NCBI RefSeq assembly: GCF_035917575.1
Contig: NZ_CP109090.1
Location: 6,634,001 to 6,698,000, forward strand
From: Streptomyces sp. NBC_01788
GTDB lineage: Bacteria; Actinomycetota; Actinomycetes; Streptomycetales; Streptomycetaceae
DNA: 64,000 nucleotides
Direction: 5' to 3'
A program made the translations under genes and the position numbers. Positions 9,091-17,341 of the stretch are shown here, in pieces. The stretch's first letter is position 1. The number at the start of each line of letters is the position of its first letter. Below the pieces are notes generated by a model that saw nothing but the letters and a program-made list of their open reading frames with translations, had not been told where the DNA came from and made no database searches.

Positions 9091-10547
9091 GGCTCCGTCC
9101 TCGCGAGCAGGCCGCGCAGCGGCTCCTCGTACGCGGTCAGGGCGTCCAGCCGGCGCGTCCGCGCCTCCCGGTCCGACTGCAGGACCGCCCGCAGCCGGGC
9201 CAGCGCGGCGTCGGCGGCGGGGCGTCCGTGCACCTCTCCTGCCGCCACCAGCGGGCGGCCGGAGCGGAACACGTCGGTGACGTCGGTCGTTTCCGCGCCG
9301 CACACGATCCGCTCCACGAGGCCCGGGTCGGCCTTCGCGCCCGTGTCTCCGGTCGCGACGCAGATCAGGTCGGCGCGGAAGCCGGGGGCGATCCGGCCGA
9401 GCCGCCCGCCGTGCCCGGTCGCGGCGGCCCCTCCCTCGGTGGCCATGGCCAGCACCTCGTGCGGGGTCAGCGGGCCGCCCGTGCGCTCGGCGGCGGCCAG
9501 CGCGGCACGCATCTCCGCGAACATGTCCGGTGCCGCCGTGTGCTGGCTGTCCATCCCCAGCGCCACGTTCACCCCGGCGTCCAGCCAGGACCGCACCGGG
9601 GCGTCGCCGGAGCCGAGCCGCGCGTTCGAGACCGGGCAGTGCACGAGCGCGGCACCGCGCCGCGCCAGCAGCGCGATCTCGGGGCCGGTCAGCCAGACAC
9701 CGTGCGCGGCGGAGAGCCCCGGACCCAGCAGCCCGTGACGGTCGAGCCTGCTCACCGGATCGCCGCCGTCGCCGTCATCGAGCCAGGTGCGCTGGTGGCG
9801 GCTCTCCAACAGGTGGGTGTGGAGCCGCATTCCGCCGCCGGCGCACCGAAGCAGCGCGTCCAGCGCCTCGTCGGAGCACCACTGCGGCGCCACCGGTGCC
9901 ACCCCGACGCGCACTCCGGGGCACGAGGGGGCCAGCGAGGCCGCCAGGGCCGGAAGGTCCCCCGGAGGGAGGCCCCGTGCGGGCGCGGCCAGTGACCGCG
10001 GTTCCCGCGCCGGTCCGGGCCACGCCGCCGGCAGCGGCTCGGGCAGGAACTCGGCCCGGTCGGTGATCCCGACCGCGAGTTCGGCCCGCAGCCCGGCCTC
10101 GGTCAGCGCGGAGGCGACCGCGCGCACCCCGGCCGCGTAGGCGTCCGCCTCGGCGAAGGTGTGGTGGATCGCCTGCACGGTCGTCACGCCGGTGGCCACC
10201 AGAGCCACGGCCGCCGCCAACGTGTCGTCGTACGGGTCGAGCGCGGTGGTTCCGGTGAGCCGTACGACCCAGGTCTCCAGGTCGGTGTCGGCCACGCCCT
10301 GTTCGCCGAGCGGCAGGGCACGCAGGTGCGAGTGCGCGTCGGTGAAGGCCGGGAGCACCACGCCGTCGAGCCCGGTCGTGCGGTCGGCGGGTGCGGCGTC
10401 GGCCAGTTCGGCGAACGGGGCTACGGCCACCACCGTGCCGTTCTCGACGAGGACACCGGCATCCCGGAGCGGGACGGCCCGCGCGTGGGTCACCAGGGTC
10501 CGGCAGCGCAGCAGCAGTGGGCCGGCGGGAGGAAGGAAGGGAGTCAT
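9087..10547 (-). CDS. TRZ/ATZ-type metal-dependent amidohydrolase
   Basis: The 486-residue product is a deaminase or amidohydrolase of the guanine/cytosine/triazine deaminase superfamily. The metal ligands are intact: H72 and H74 in FTDAHSHLRALPL, His in RLHTHLLES, His in the LSAAHGVWL and VHCPVSNARLGSG segments, and Asp in VALGMDSQHTA. The small N- and C-terminal composite beta-domain is present (LVTHARAVPLRDAG; GRIAPGFRADLICVA). ATG at 10547 overlaps the stop of the permease gene. The family typically removes NH3 or amines from N-heterocycles, which supports an N-heterocyclic or guanidino substrate for this operon. The identity of the substrate is not deducible. Confidence 0.88.
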   Translation of the reverse strand: MTPFLPPAGPLLLRCRTLVTHARAVPLRDAGVLVENGTVVAVAPFAELADAAPADRTTGLDGVVLPAFTDAHSHLRALPLGEQGVADTDLETWVVRLTGTTALDPYDDTLAAAVALVATGVTTVQAIHHTFAEADAYAAGVRAVASALTEAGLRAELAVGITDRAEFLPEPLPAAWPGPAREPRSLAAPARGLPPGDLPALAASLAPSCPGVRVGVAPVAPQWCSDEALDALLRCAGGGMRLHTHLLESRHQRTWLDDGDGGDPVSRLDRHGLLGPGLSAAHGVWLTGPEIALLARRGAALVHCPVSNARLGSGDAPVRSWLDAGVNVALGMDSQHTAAPDMFAEMRAALAAAERTGGPLTPHEVLAMATEGGAAATGHGGRLGRIAPGFRADLICVATGDTGAKADPGLVERIVCGAETTDVTDVFRSGRPLVAAGEVHGRPAADAALARLRAVLQSDREARTRRLDALTAYEEPLRGLLARTEP

Positions 10548-11419
10548 CGCCGCTCCGCCCAGGGCAGCAGCAGCCGCTCGGCCAGCGTGACCAGGGAGAA
10601 CAGCAGCCCGGCGACGACCGACGAGGCGAGGATCGCCGCCCACATGGTCGCTGTCTCCAGGGACAGCGCCGCGGTGATCACGAGCTTGCCGAGTCCCTGG
10701 CCGCCGATGATCCACTCGGCGGTCATCACGCCGAGCACGGCCGAAGGGGCCGCGATCCGCATCGCGTCGAAGAAGCTCGGCATGGCCGCGGGCAGTCTCA
10801 CCCGGCGGTAGACGGTGACCGGGCGGCAGTTGAGCACATGCATCAGCTCCAGCGCCTCCCGCTCGACCGAACGCAGCCCGAGGAGCACATTGATCAGGGT
10901 GGGGAAGAACACGATGAGCGCGGCCACCACGACGGTGAGCGTCGCGCCCCGGCCGAACGCCAGGGTGATGAACGGCGCCAGTGCCACCACCGGGATCGCC
11001 CGCAGGGTGAGCGCGAGCGGGTACAGCACGGAGGCGAGGACCGGCGACGCCGAGATGAGCAGCGCCAGCGCGAAACCGGCCGCGTTGCCCGCGGCGAAGC
11101 CGCCCAGGACCGCGAGCACGGTGGACTTCACGGCCTCCAGCACCGCGCCCCAGTCGGCGGCGGTGACGATCTCACTGGGCGCGGGCAGGGCGTACGACGG
11201 CGTACCGGTCACCCGCACCCCGGTCTCCCACACCGCGAGCGCCGCCGCCAGCACCGCGGCGGAGGTGACCGGGCCGCGCCATCCGGGCAGGGACCATCCC
11301 CGGCGCCTCCCCGTACCCACGGCATCCGCCCGGCCGCCCGCCCTGACGTCGCCCGCAGAGCCGGCGGCTTCACCGGGGGAGGGGGCGCTGCCCGGCTGGA
11401 ACGGTGTCTGCATCCTCAT
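10544..11419 (-). CDS. ABC importer permease (SsuC/TauC/NitT type), first of two
   Basis: The 291-residue inner-membrane protein belongs to the nitrate/sulfonate/taurine-type binding-protein-dependent transport permeases, with about six hydrophobic segments. The EAA-like coupling loop is around EALELMHVLNCRPVTVYRRV, followed by LPAAMPSFFDAMRIAAPSA. The N-terminus carries a cytoplasmic Pro/Gly-rich extension of about 50 residues. Start and stop overlap both neighbours (TGATG upstream, ATGA downstream). It pairs with the next permease, the ATPase and the solute-binding protein as one importer. Confidence 0.9.
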   Translation of the reverse strand: MRMQTPFQPGSAPSPGEAAGSAGDVRAGGRADAVGTGRRRGWSLPGWRGPVTSAAVLAAALAVWETGVRVTGTPSYALPAPSEIVTAADWGAVLEAVKSTVLAVLGGFAAGNAAGFALALLISASPVLASVLYPLALTLRAIPVVALAPFITLAFGRGATLTVVVAALIVFFPTLINVLLGLRSVEREALELMHVLNCRPVTVYRRVRLPAAMPSFFDAMRIAAPSAVLGVMTAEWIIGGQGLGKLVITAALSLETATMWAAILASSVVAGLLFSLVTLAERLLLPWAERR

Positions 11420-12237
11420 CAGCGGCGCTCGCTTCCCGCGTCGACCGACGCATGCCACGGGGTGGCGATCCGGGCCACCCATCCGAACGCCGCCGCCAGC
11501 AGGCCTGTGATGGCGCTGGACAGCACCAGGGCCGCCCACAGTTGGGGCATCTGATAGCCGAACATCGCGTACAGCAGGGCCAGTCCGAGACCCTGGTCGG
11601 CGCCCACCCACTCGGCGATCATCGCCGCGATGAACGCCGCCGGAGCGGCGATCTTCAGGGAGGCGGCGAAGGCCGGGAGCGCGTACGGCAGCCGCAGGAA
11701 GCGCAGCGAGCCCGCCCAGCCCGTGTTCAGCACCTCGCCGAGCTCCCGCACCCGGCGGTCGGTCGAGCGCAGCGCGCCCGTGAGGTTGACCAGTACCGGG
11801 AAGAACGCGGCCAGCAGCGCCACCGCGGCCTTGGAGGTGAAGCCGAGGCCGAGCCAGGCGACGAGCGCGGGCGCGAGCGCCACCACCGGGATGCTGTAGA
11901 TCATCAGGGAGAGGCGGTACACACCGTCCCCGATCAGCGGCAACCGGTCCATGACCAGGGCCAGCACCACGGCGAGAGCCACTCCGCCGATGAATCCGGC
12001 CGCGGCCTCACCGACGGTGGTCAGCGTGTTGCTCCAGTAGGCGGTCCGGCCGTCCCACAGCACACCGAGGATCCGTGACGGGGGCGGCAGCACCCCGCCG
12101 GGGCGGTACTGGGCCCGGCCGTAGAGCTCCCAGGCGGCGAGGAGCGCGCAGTAGACGGCGGCGGCGATCAGGGCCGAGGTGCGGCGGTTCAGCGGCTGCC
12201 GCCCGAGGGTGCCCGAGGCCGCTGCGTTCCGGCTCAC
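11419..12237 (-). CDS. ABC importer permease (SsuC/TauC/NitT type), second
   Basis: The 272-residue protein is homologous in layout to its neighbour. The first membrane segment is TSALIAAAVYCALLAAWELY, the coupling loop is near VRELGEVLNTGWAGSLRFLR, and LPYALPAFAASLKIAAPAAF follows. It ends with a hydrophobic helix and a short polar tail. ATGA overlap with the ATPase gene upstream and TGATG overlap with the other permease downstream. Two different permease genes indicate a heterodimeric channel, as in several pyrimidine- or riboflavin-type ThiXYZ/RibXY-like importers. Confidence 0.9.
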   Translation of the reverse strand: MSRNAAASGTLGRQPLNRRTSALIAAAVYCALLAAWELYGRAQYRPGGVLPPPSRILGVLWDGRTAYWSNTLTTVGEAAAGFIGGVALAVVLALVMDRLPLIGDGVYRLSLMIYSIPVVALAPALVAWLGLGFTSKAAVALLAAFFPVLVNLTGALRSTDRRVRELGEVLNTGWAGSLRFLRLPYALPAFAASLKIAAPAAFIAAMIAEWVGADQGLGLALLYAMFGYQMPQLWAALVLSSAITGLLAAAFGWVARIATPWHASVDAGSERR

Positions 12238-13091
12238 GGTTCGATCTCCCGGTACACCTCGGTCAGCAGGTCGGTGAGCCGCTGCTCGTACGCCGCGAAC
12301 TCCGGGAGCAGCATCGTCTCCGCCGTGCGCGGGCGCGGCAGGTCGATCTCCAGTTCGGCGATGATCCGGCCCGGTCCGCGGCCCAGGACGAACACCTGGT
12401 CGGAGAGGAAGACGGCCTCGGACACGTTGTGCGTGACCAGGATCGCGGTCGTGCCGGTCTCCAGCCAGATCCGCTGCAGCTCGTCGTTCATCTGCCGGCG
12501 CCGGATCTCGTCCAGACCGTTGAACGGCTCGTCGAGGAAGAGCAGTCGCGGACGCAGGATCAACGCGCGGGCGATGGCCACCCGCCGGGCCATACCGCCG
12601 GACAGCTTCGCCGGCAGCGCCTTCTCGAAGCCTTCCAGGCCGACCAGGCGCAGCAGGTCGCGGGCCTGCGCGCGGCGTTCGTCCTTCGGCACTCCGGCGA
12701 CCTGCAACGGCAGTTCGACGTTGGCCAGCGCGCTGCGCCAGGGGAGCAGCACCGGGTCCTGGAAGACGAAGCCGAACTCCGCCGCCCTACGGGCCTGCGT
12801 GGGGGTCCGGCCGAACACCTCGACGGTGCCGGTGGTCGGCTGGACGACGTCGGCGAGGATCCGCAGCAGGGTCGACTTGCCGCATCCCGACGGGCCGATG
12901 AGCGTGGAGAAGCCGCCCTCGCGGATGGTCAGGTCGATGCCTTCCAGCGCGGTGAAGGGCGAGCCCCCGACGTCGAACCGCTTGCCGATGCCCTCGGCGC
13001 GTACCACCGCGCCGCTGCCGCCTTCCGCCGCCCCTGCCGCTGTTTTCGCGGCTGCGAGGGTCGGACCGGTGTCCCGGCCCGCGGCCCTCAC
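12234..13091 (-). CDS. ABC importer ATP-binding protein
   Basis: The 285-residue nucleotide-binding subunit has Walker A GPSGCGKSTLL, Q-loop FVFQDPVLLPW, signature LSGGMARRVAIARAL, Walker B LLFLDEPFNGLD and H-loop LVTHNVSEAV. All are intact. About 30 residues precede the usual beginning of the domain (RAEGIGKRFDVGG). The GTG start at 13091 overlaps the stop of the amidohydrolase (GTGA). The class is that of nitrate, sulfonate, taurine and hydroxymethylpyrimidine-type importers. Confidence 0.93.
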   Translation of the reverse strand: MRAAGRDTGPTLAAAKTAAGAAEGGSGAVVRAEGIGKRFDVGGSPFTALEGIDLTIREGGFSTLIGPSGCGKSTLLRILADVVQPTTGTVEVFGRTPTQARRAAEFGFVFQDPVLLPWRSALANVELPLQVAGVPKDERRAQARDLLRLVGLEGFEKALPAKLSGGMARRVAIARALILRPRLLFLDEPFNGLDEIRRRQMNDELQRIWLETGTTAILVTHNVSEAVFLSDQVFVLGRGPGRIIAELEIDLPRPRTAETMLLPEFAAYEQRLTDLLTEVYREIEP

Positions 13092-13876
13092 GCCCGTACT
13101 CCGTCGTCCGCGGCGATACCGGCGCCGGCCGCGCCGGGGCCGCCGTCCAGGCCCAGAAGGCGGGCGAGGTTGGCGCCCTCGACCAGGGCGCGGTCGGCCT
13201 CGTCCGGGACGGCCCGGGCGATCTTGGCCCGTTCCAGGTCGAAGTGGCTGCCCGGCCAGTCGGTGCCCATCACCAGACGGGAGGCCCCGAGCCGCCCGTA
13301 GGCCATCTGCACCTCGATGAGCTGGGTGCCGGACGTCTCCAGATAGATGTGCTCATTGCGTTCGGCGACCAGGATCGCCTCGTTGACGTTCCAGATCGTG
13401 CCCATGTGAGCGATCATCAGGGGCACTTCGGGGAAGCCCTTGGAGATCTCCTCGATGGACAGCGGCGCGCAGAACGGGTCGTCCAGCGCGTTCACCAGGA
13501 TCATCAGTCCGGCCTCGCGGGCGGCCGCGAATATCGGGTCGAGCAGTCCGTGGTCGGCGAAGTGGTAGCCGTGCATGGTGGGGTGGAGCTTGAGCCCCTT
13601 GAGCCCGTGCTCCTGCCCGCACTTCAGGACGGTTTCGACCGCGTCCGGCCGCCGGGGGTCCACCTGGCCGAAGCCGACGATCCGGTCCGGGTGCCGGGCG
13701 ACCGTCCTGGCGATGAAGTCGTTGTCGATCATCTGGCCGAGGGAGCACCCCACGGCCATGTCGACGCCCGCCGCGTCCATCGACGCGATCATGTTCTCGG
13801 GGGTGTAGGACTCGGCCGTGAGGTAGTCCGAAGTCCCCCCGGCCTGCCACACGTTGTTGTACGCGTCGATGATCAC
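13088..13876 (-). CDS. Amidohydrolase_2-family protein lacking the N-terminal HxH
   Basis: The 262-residue TIM-barrel protein belongs to the amidohydrolase_2 (ACMSD-like) family. Recognisable elements are GFGQVDPRRPDAVE, GLKGLKLHPTMHGYHFAD, VPLMIAHMGTIWNVNE and RLVMGTDWPGSHFDLE. The first metal motif, normally IDxHxH, reads MIIDAYNNVW, so both N-terminal histidines are replaced. The later H and D positions remain. It may be mononuclear, have shifted chemistry, or play a non-hydrolytic role. Start is GTG at 13876 with GGAG about 10 nt upstream. It lies between the solute-binding protein and the ATPase gene, which suggests a close link to the imported ligand. Confidence 0.82.
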   Translation of the reverse strand: MIIDAYNNVWQAGGTSDYLTAESYTPENMIASMDAAGVDMAVGCSLGQMIDNDFIARTVARHPDRIVGFGQVDPRRPDAVETVLKCGQEHGLKGLKLHPTMHGYHFADHGLLDPIFAAAREAGLMILVNALDDPFCAPLSIEEISKGFPEVPLMIAHMGTIWNVNEAILVAERNEHIYLETSGTQLIEVQMAYGRLGASRLVMGTDWPGSHFDLERAKIARAVPDEADRALVEGANLARLLGLDGGPGAAGAGIAADDGVRA

Positions 13877-13915
13877 GGGTGTTTCACTCCGCTTCGATTG
13901 GTTGTCGGGTACCGG

Positions 13916-13942
13916 CCGGCCCGCCAGGACGCCGCGGGCCGG
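13916..13942 (-). terminator. Possible attenuator hairpin downstream of the solute-binding protein gene
   Basis: Nine-bp perfect arms (CCGGCCCGC and its complement) separated by 9 nt lie in the 102-bp gap between the binding-protein stop and the next start. There is no U-run. Partial termination or mRNA stabilisation here would give more binding protein than membrane components, a common arrangement. GC-rich DNA forms such stems easily by chance. Confidence 0.35.
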
Positions 13943-13978
13943 GCCGGGCGAGCCGGGTACGGCCGGACGGGGTCGGGC

Positions 13979-15034
13979 TCAGGCCAGCAGGGAGGTACGC
14001 CCGCCGTAGGCGGCTTCGAGGACGGAGGTGTCCACCACGTCCGCGGCCTTCAGCTTCTTGCCGATCGTGCCGACGTCGGCCAGTTGGTCGATGATCTTCT
14101 GCATCTTGGCCGGATCGACCTGGAGCACACCCTTGGGCGAGGTGATGAGGGTCTTCTGGAACCTGGCGGTGGCGGCCTCCTCCTCCGGCTTGAGGCCGCT
14201 GGTGTTCCACTTGGTCGCCACGAGCCGCCCGATCTCGTCGGGGTGGGCGTTCATGTATTCGTAGCCCTTGATCGTCGCGCGGAGGAACCGCACCAGCTCG
14301 TCGTGCTGCTTCTCCAGGTGGTCCCGGGTCGTGATCAGCACGTTTCCGTAGCTGGGGACGCCGAGGTCCTCCAGGTACAGCACATGGACGTCGACGCCCT
14401 GCCGCTTGAGCGCCACCGCCTGGGAGGTGGCGTAGCCGGAGTAGCCGGACGCCTGCCCGGTGGTGAGCTGGGTCGGGTCGGTCCCGGCGGGTATGAACCG
14501 GACGTCCTTGACGCCGGCCTTCTTCACCAGCGACTCGAACTGCTGCCGTGACGCCTCGGTGACCGCGATCGTTCGGCCGGCGAAGTCCTCGATCGACTTG
14601 ATCGGGTCGTCCGCCTTGCTGATGATCGAGAAGGGCGAGGTCTGGAAGATCGCGCCGTAGATCACGAGGGGCTGGCCCTTGGCGATGGCCACGAGCACAT
14701 TGGTGTTGTCGTCGTCTCCGGTGAAGGACCTGCCGGAGGCCACCTGCTGCCAGGCCAGGATGTTGGGGCCGCCGGCGGTGAACGACGTACTGATCTTCTC
14801 CGCCTTGTAGTACCCCTTCGCCTCCGCGGCGTAGAACCCGCCGAACTGGGTGAGTTTCAGCCAGCCGAGCTGGTCGTCGATCTTCAACAGCCCGTCGGCG
14901 GACGTCCCGCCGGAAGAGCTGCCCGAGCAGGCCGTCAGCAGTCCGCCGGCGGCCATCACGCCGGCGCCTGCCCCGAACAGCCTGAGAACGTCACGGCGCG
15001 CGGGGGCTCCGGGAAATGCGCGTGCTGGGTCCAT
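13979..15034 (-). CDS. ABC importer solute-binding lipoprotein (NMT1/THI5-like)
   Basis: The 351-residue periplasmic-type binding protein has an N-terminus with a twin-arginine segment (ARRDVLRLFG), a hydrophobic stretch and a lipobox LLTAC with Cys36. It is therefore probably a Tat-exported lipoprotein anchored outside the membrane. The mature part has NMT1/SsuA-like features: WLKLTQFGGFYAAEAKGYYK near the start, and IEDFAGRTIAVTEAS later. ATG at 15034 was chosen for GGAGG 7 nt upstream; an in-frame upstream start would place the Tat signal internally. It is the first gene of the long leftward operon. Ligands of this class include pyrimidines, sulfonates, nitrate and riboflavin; this ligand is unknown. 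Confidence 0.9.
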   Translation of the reverse strand: MDPARAFPGAPARRDVLRLFGAGAGVMAAGGLLTACSGSSSGGTSADGLLKIDDQLGWLKLTQFGGFYAAEAKGYYKAEKISTSFTAGGPNILAWQQVASGRSFTGDDDNTNVLVAIAKGQPLVIYGAIFQTSPFSIISKADDPIKSIEDFAGRTIAVTEASRQQFESLVKKAGVKDVRFIPAGTDPTQLTTGQASGYSGYATSQAVALKRQGVDVHVLYLEDLGVPSYGNVLITTRDHLEKQHDELVRFLRATIKGYEYMNAHPDEIGRLVATKWNTSGLKPEEEAATARFQKTLITSPKGVLQVDPAKMQKIIDQLADVGTIGKKLKAADVVDTSVLEAAYGGRTSLLA

Positions 15035-15096
15035 CCGAATCCTCCACGGGGCGTCAACGAACAATGCGGCAAGGCCAGGGATCGGTGCAGGTCAGA

Positions 15097-15109
15097 CGGA
15101 AGACTTCCG
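15097..15109. promoter_or_regulatory. Inverted repeat in the catabolic operon promoter region
   Basis: CGGAAG-A-CTTCCG is a perfect 6-1-6 inverted repeat 63 bp before the start of the solute-binding protein gene. A second palindrome, TGACGTCA, follows at 15118-15125. The 232-bp stretch 15035-15266 has no gene and must hold the promoter of the operon. The repeat is a candidate operator for the PucR protein at the operon end; no experiment or family consensus supports a specific regulator. Confidence 0.4.
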
Positions 15110-15266
15110 CTGTTCCGTGACGTCATCCTGGCGAACGCCCGGGTGGTCCTCAATGAACAGAATGTCTGCTGATGAAGGGATCACTCAACGAACCGTCCAC
15201 GCCGCGAAGCGCCCGCGTCCATGGCTGAAAACATCGGGAACCCGGAGGGGTACCGCCCACACGGAT

Positions 15267-15298
15267 CGAGGGCCGCGACCATGAGGTCGCGGCCCTCG
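15267..15298 (-). terminator. Intrinsic terminator hairpin after sdaA
   Basis: Perfect 14-bp arms (CGAGGGCCGCGACC and complement) around the loop ATGA, about 50 nt past the sdaA stop. It ends the glyA-sox-sdaA transcript before the promoter of the next operon. No U-tract, as usual in Streptomyces. Confidence 0.8.
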
Positions 15299-15347
15299 CC
15301 CCAACTGCTGTGAGCCAGTGCTCGTATGCCTGGTGGCAGGGATCGCG

Positions 15348-16724
15348 TCAGCACTCGATGACGTTGACGGCGAGGCCGCCGCGGGCGGTCTCCTTGTACT
15401 TGGACTTCATGTCGCGGCCGGTGTCCCGCATGGTCCTGATCGCCTTGTCCAGACTGACCTTGTGGGTGCCGTCGCCGGCCAGGGCCAGCCGTGCCGCGTT
15501 GATGGCCTTGACGCTCGCGACGGCGTTCCGTTCGATGCAGGGGATCTGCACCAGACCGCCCACCGGGTCGCAGGTGAGGCCCAGGTTGTGCTCGATGCCG
15601 ACCTCGGCCGCGTTCTCCACCTGTGCGGGGCTGCCGCCGAGGACTTCGCACAGCGCCCCGGCGGCCATCGCGCAGGCCGATCCGACCTCGCCCTGGCAGC
15701 CGACCTCCGCGCCGGAGATGGACGCGTTCTCCTTGAACAGGATGCCGATGGCGGCGGCGGTCAGCAGGAAGCGGACGACGCCGTCGTCGTCGGCGCCGGG
15801 CACGAAGCGCGCGTAGTAGTGGAGGACGGCGGGCACGATCCCGGCCGCCCCGTTGGTGGGGGCGGTCACGATACGGCCGCCGGAGGCGTTCTCCTCGTTG
15901 ACGGCGAGGGCGAACAGGTTGACCCAGTCCATGCCCCGCAACGGGTCCGTGCTGTCGTGGCCGGCGGCGTTCAGCTCGCGGTGGAGCGCCGGCGCGCGCC
16001 GGGGGACCTTCAGGCCGCCCGGCAGCACGCCCTCGCGCCGGCAGCCGCGGTCGACGCACGCCCGCATGACCGCCCACAGGTCGAGCAGTCCGGCGCGCAC
16101 CTCGGCCTCGGGCCGCCACGCCTGCTCGTTGGCGAGCATCACCTCGCTGATCGTCAGGTTCTCGCGGGCGCAGATGCCGAGCAGTTCGGTACCCGAGCGG
16201 AACGGGAACCGCACGGGCGTGGTGTCCGCGACGACGCGGTCGGCGCCGGTGGCCTCCTCGTCGACGACGAAGCCTCCGCCGACGGAGTAGTAGGTGCGGG
16301 CGGCCAGTTCCCGCCCGTCCGCCGCCAGGGCCCGGAACGTCATGCCGTTGGGGTGGGCGGGCAGGGACTTGCGCCGGTGCAGCACCAGGTCCTTGTCGCT
16401 GTCGAAGCGGATCCGGTGCTTGCCGCCGAGCAGCAGGGTGCCGTCGGCACGGACCCGCGCCACCCGGTCGTCGGACCGGTCGGTGTCGACGGTGGCAGGG
16501 TCCTCGCCCTCCAGGCCGAGGACGACGGCCTTGTCGGAGCCGTGTCCCCGGCCGGTGGCGCCGAGCGAGCCGTACAGCTCCGCCCGGACGCCGACCACGT
16601 CGTCCAGCAGCCCGTCCCGCTCCAGTCCCTCGACGAAGCGCCGGGCCGCCCGCATCGGCCCCACCGTGTGGGAGGAGGAGGGGCCGATGCCGACCGAGTA
16701 GAGGTCGAAGACGCTGAGGGCCAT
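15348..16724 (-). CDS. sdaA: L-serine ammonia-lyase (single-chain, Fe-S)
   Basis: The 458-residue protein is a full-length SdaA that deaminates L-serine to pyruvate and ammonia in the cytosol. The N-terminus [20 protein letters not shown] is diagnostic. Cysteines expected to hold the 4Fe-4S cluster lie in the C-terminal domain around [18 protein letters not shown] and [20 protein letters not shown]. The ATG overlaps the soxG stop (TGATG). Placed last in a sarcosine oxidase operon, it drains serine formed by GlyA from glycine and methylene-THF and so completes creatine/sarcosine conversion to pyruvate. Confidence 0.95.
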   Translation of the reverse strand: MALSVFDLYSVGIGPSSSHTVGPMRAARRFVEGLERDGLLDDVVGVRAELYGSLGATGRGHGSDKAVVLGLEGEDPATVDTDRSDDRVARVRADGTLLLGGKHRIRFDSDKDLVLHRRKSLPAHPNGMTFRALAADGRELAARTYYSVGGGFVVDEEATGADRVVADTTPVRFPFRSGTELLGICARENLTISEVMLANEQAWRPEAEVRAGLLDLWAVMRACVDRGCRREGVLPGGLKVPRRAPALHRELNAAGHDSTDPLRGMDWVNLFALAVNEENASGGRIVTAPTNGAAGIVPAVLHYYARFVPGADDDGVVRFLLTAAAIGILFKENASISGAEVGCQGEVGSACAMAAGALCEVLGGSPAQVENAAEVGIEHNLGLTCDPVGGLVQIPCIERNAVASVKAINAARLALAGDGTHKVSLDKAIRTMRDTGRDMKSKYKETARGGLAVNVIEC

Positions 16725-17341
16725 CAGGGCACCTCGGGGCCCTGGTACTCGCTCATCGCGTCGATGAGCCAGCGGGCCAGGTAGTCGGCGAACGAGGACC
16801 GGGGGAAGAGCCGGTACGCCGTGTCACCGGTCTGCCAGAGCACCACCGGAACCGGTCCGACCTGCGTGGACACCGCACGGCCCGGCCCGAAGGAGCGCGG
16901 GTGCAGGTCCAGGACGCAGCCCTTCTCCAGGACCTGGCGGGCCGAGGGGCCGCTCAGCTCCAGCGTGGTCCGGTTCGCCGACACGTCGACGACCGAGCCC
17001 GGGTCCCCGGCGAGTGCGTCCAGCAGTTCGGCGGCGAGCACCGGCCCGTCGCCCTGGGACAGCACGAGCCACTCGTCGGGGCCGAGCCACACCGCGGTGT
17101 GCGGGCCGCTCTGCGCGGTCTGGCCGCAGTGGTCCGGCAGCGGTGCGCCGAGCACCGAGCCGATGCGGCCGGCCGCCGCGGAGGCGGGGGCGACGCGCAG
17201 GCTCACCATGGTGATGAAGGGCCACTCGGTCAGCGACACACCGCGCTCGCCGGTGACGCCGGCGGCGCGCATCCGCTCCTGAAGGTGCGTCAGCGGGCTG
17301 CGGCGCAGCGTCGCCGGTCCCGCGTCGGTCGGCTCAGCCAT
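16724..17341 (-). CDS. soxG: Sarcosine oxidase, gamma subunit
   Basis: The 205-residue small subunit of heterotetrameric sarcosine oxidase is cytosolic. It has the family's GcvT/YgfZ-like beta fold, with segments [29 protein letters not shown] and [18 protein letters not shown]. The start overlaps the last bases of soxA (ATGGCTGA) and the stop overlaps sdaA, so all three are translationally coupled. Confidence 0.93.
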   Translation of the reverse strand: MAEPTDAGPATLRRSPLTHLQERMRAAGVTGERGVSLTEWPFITMVSLRVAPASAAAGRIGSVLGAPLPDHCGQTAQSGPHTAVWLGPDEWLVLSQGDGPVLAAELLDALAGDPGSVVDVSANRTTLELSGPSARQVLEKGCVLDLHPRSFGPGRAVSTQVGPVPVVLWQTGDTAYRLFPRSSFADYLARWLIDAMSEYQGPEVP

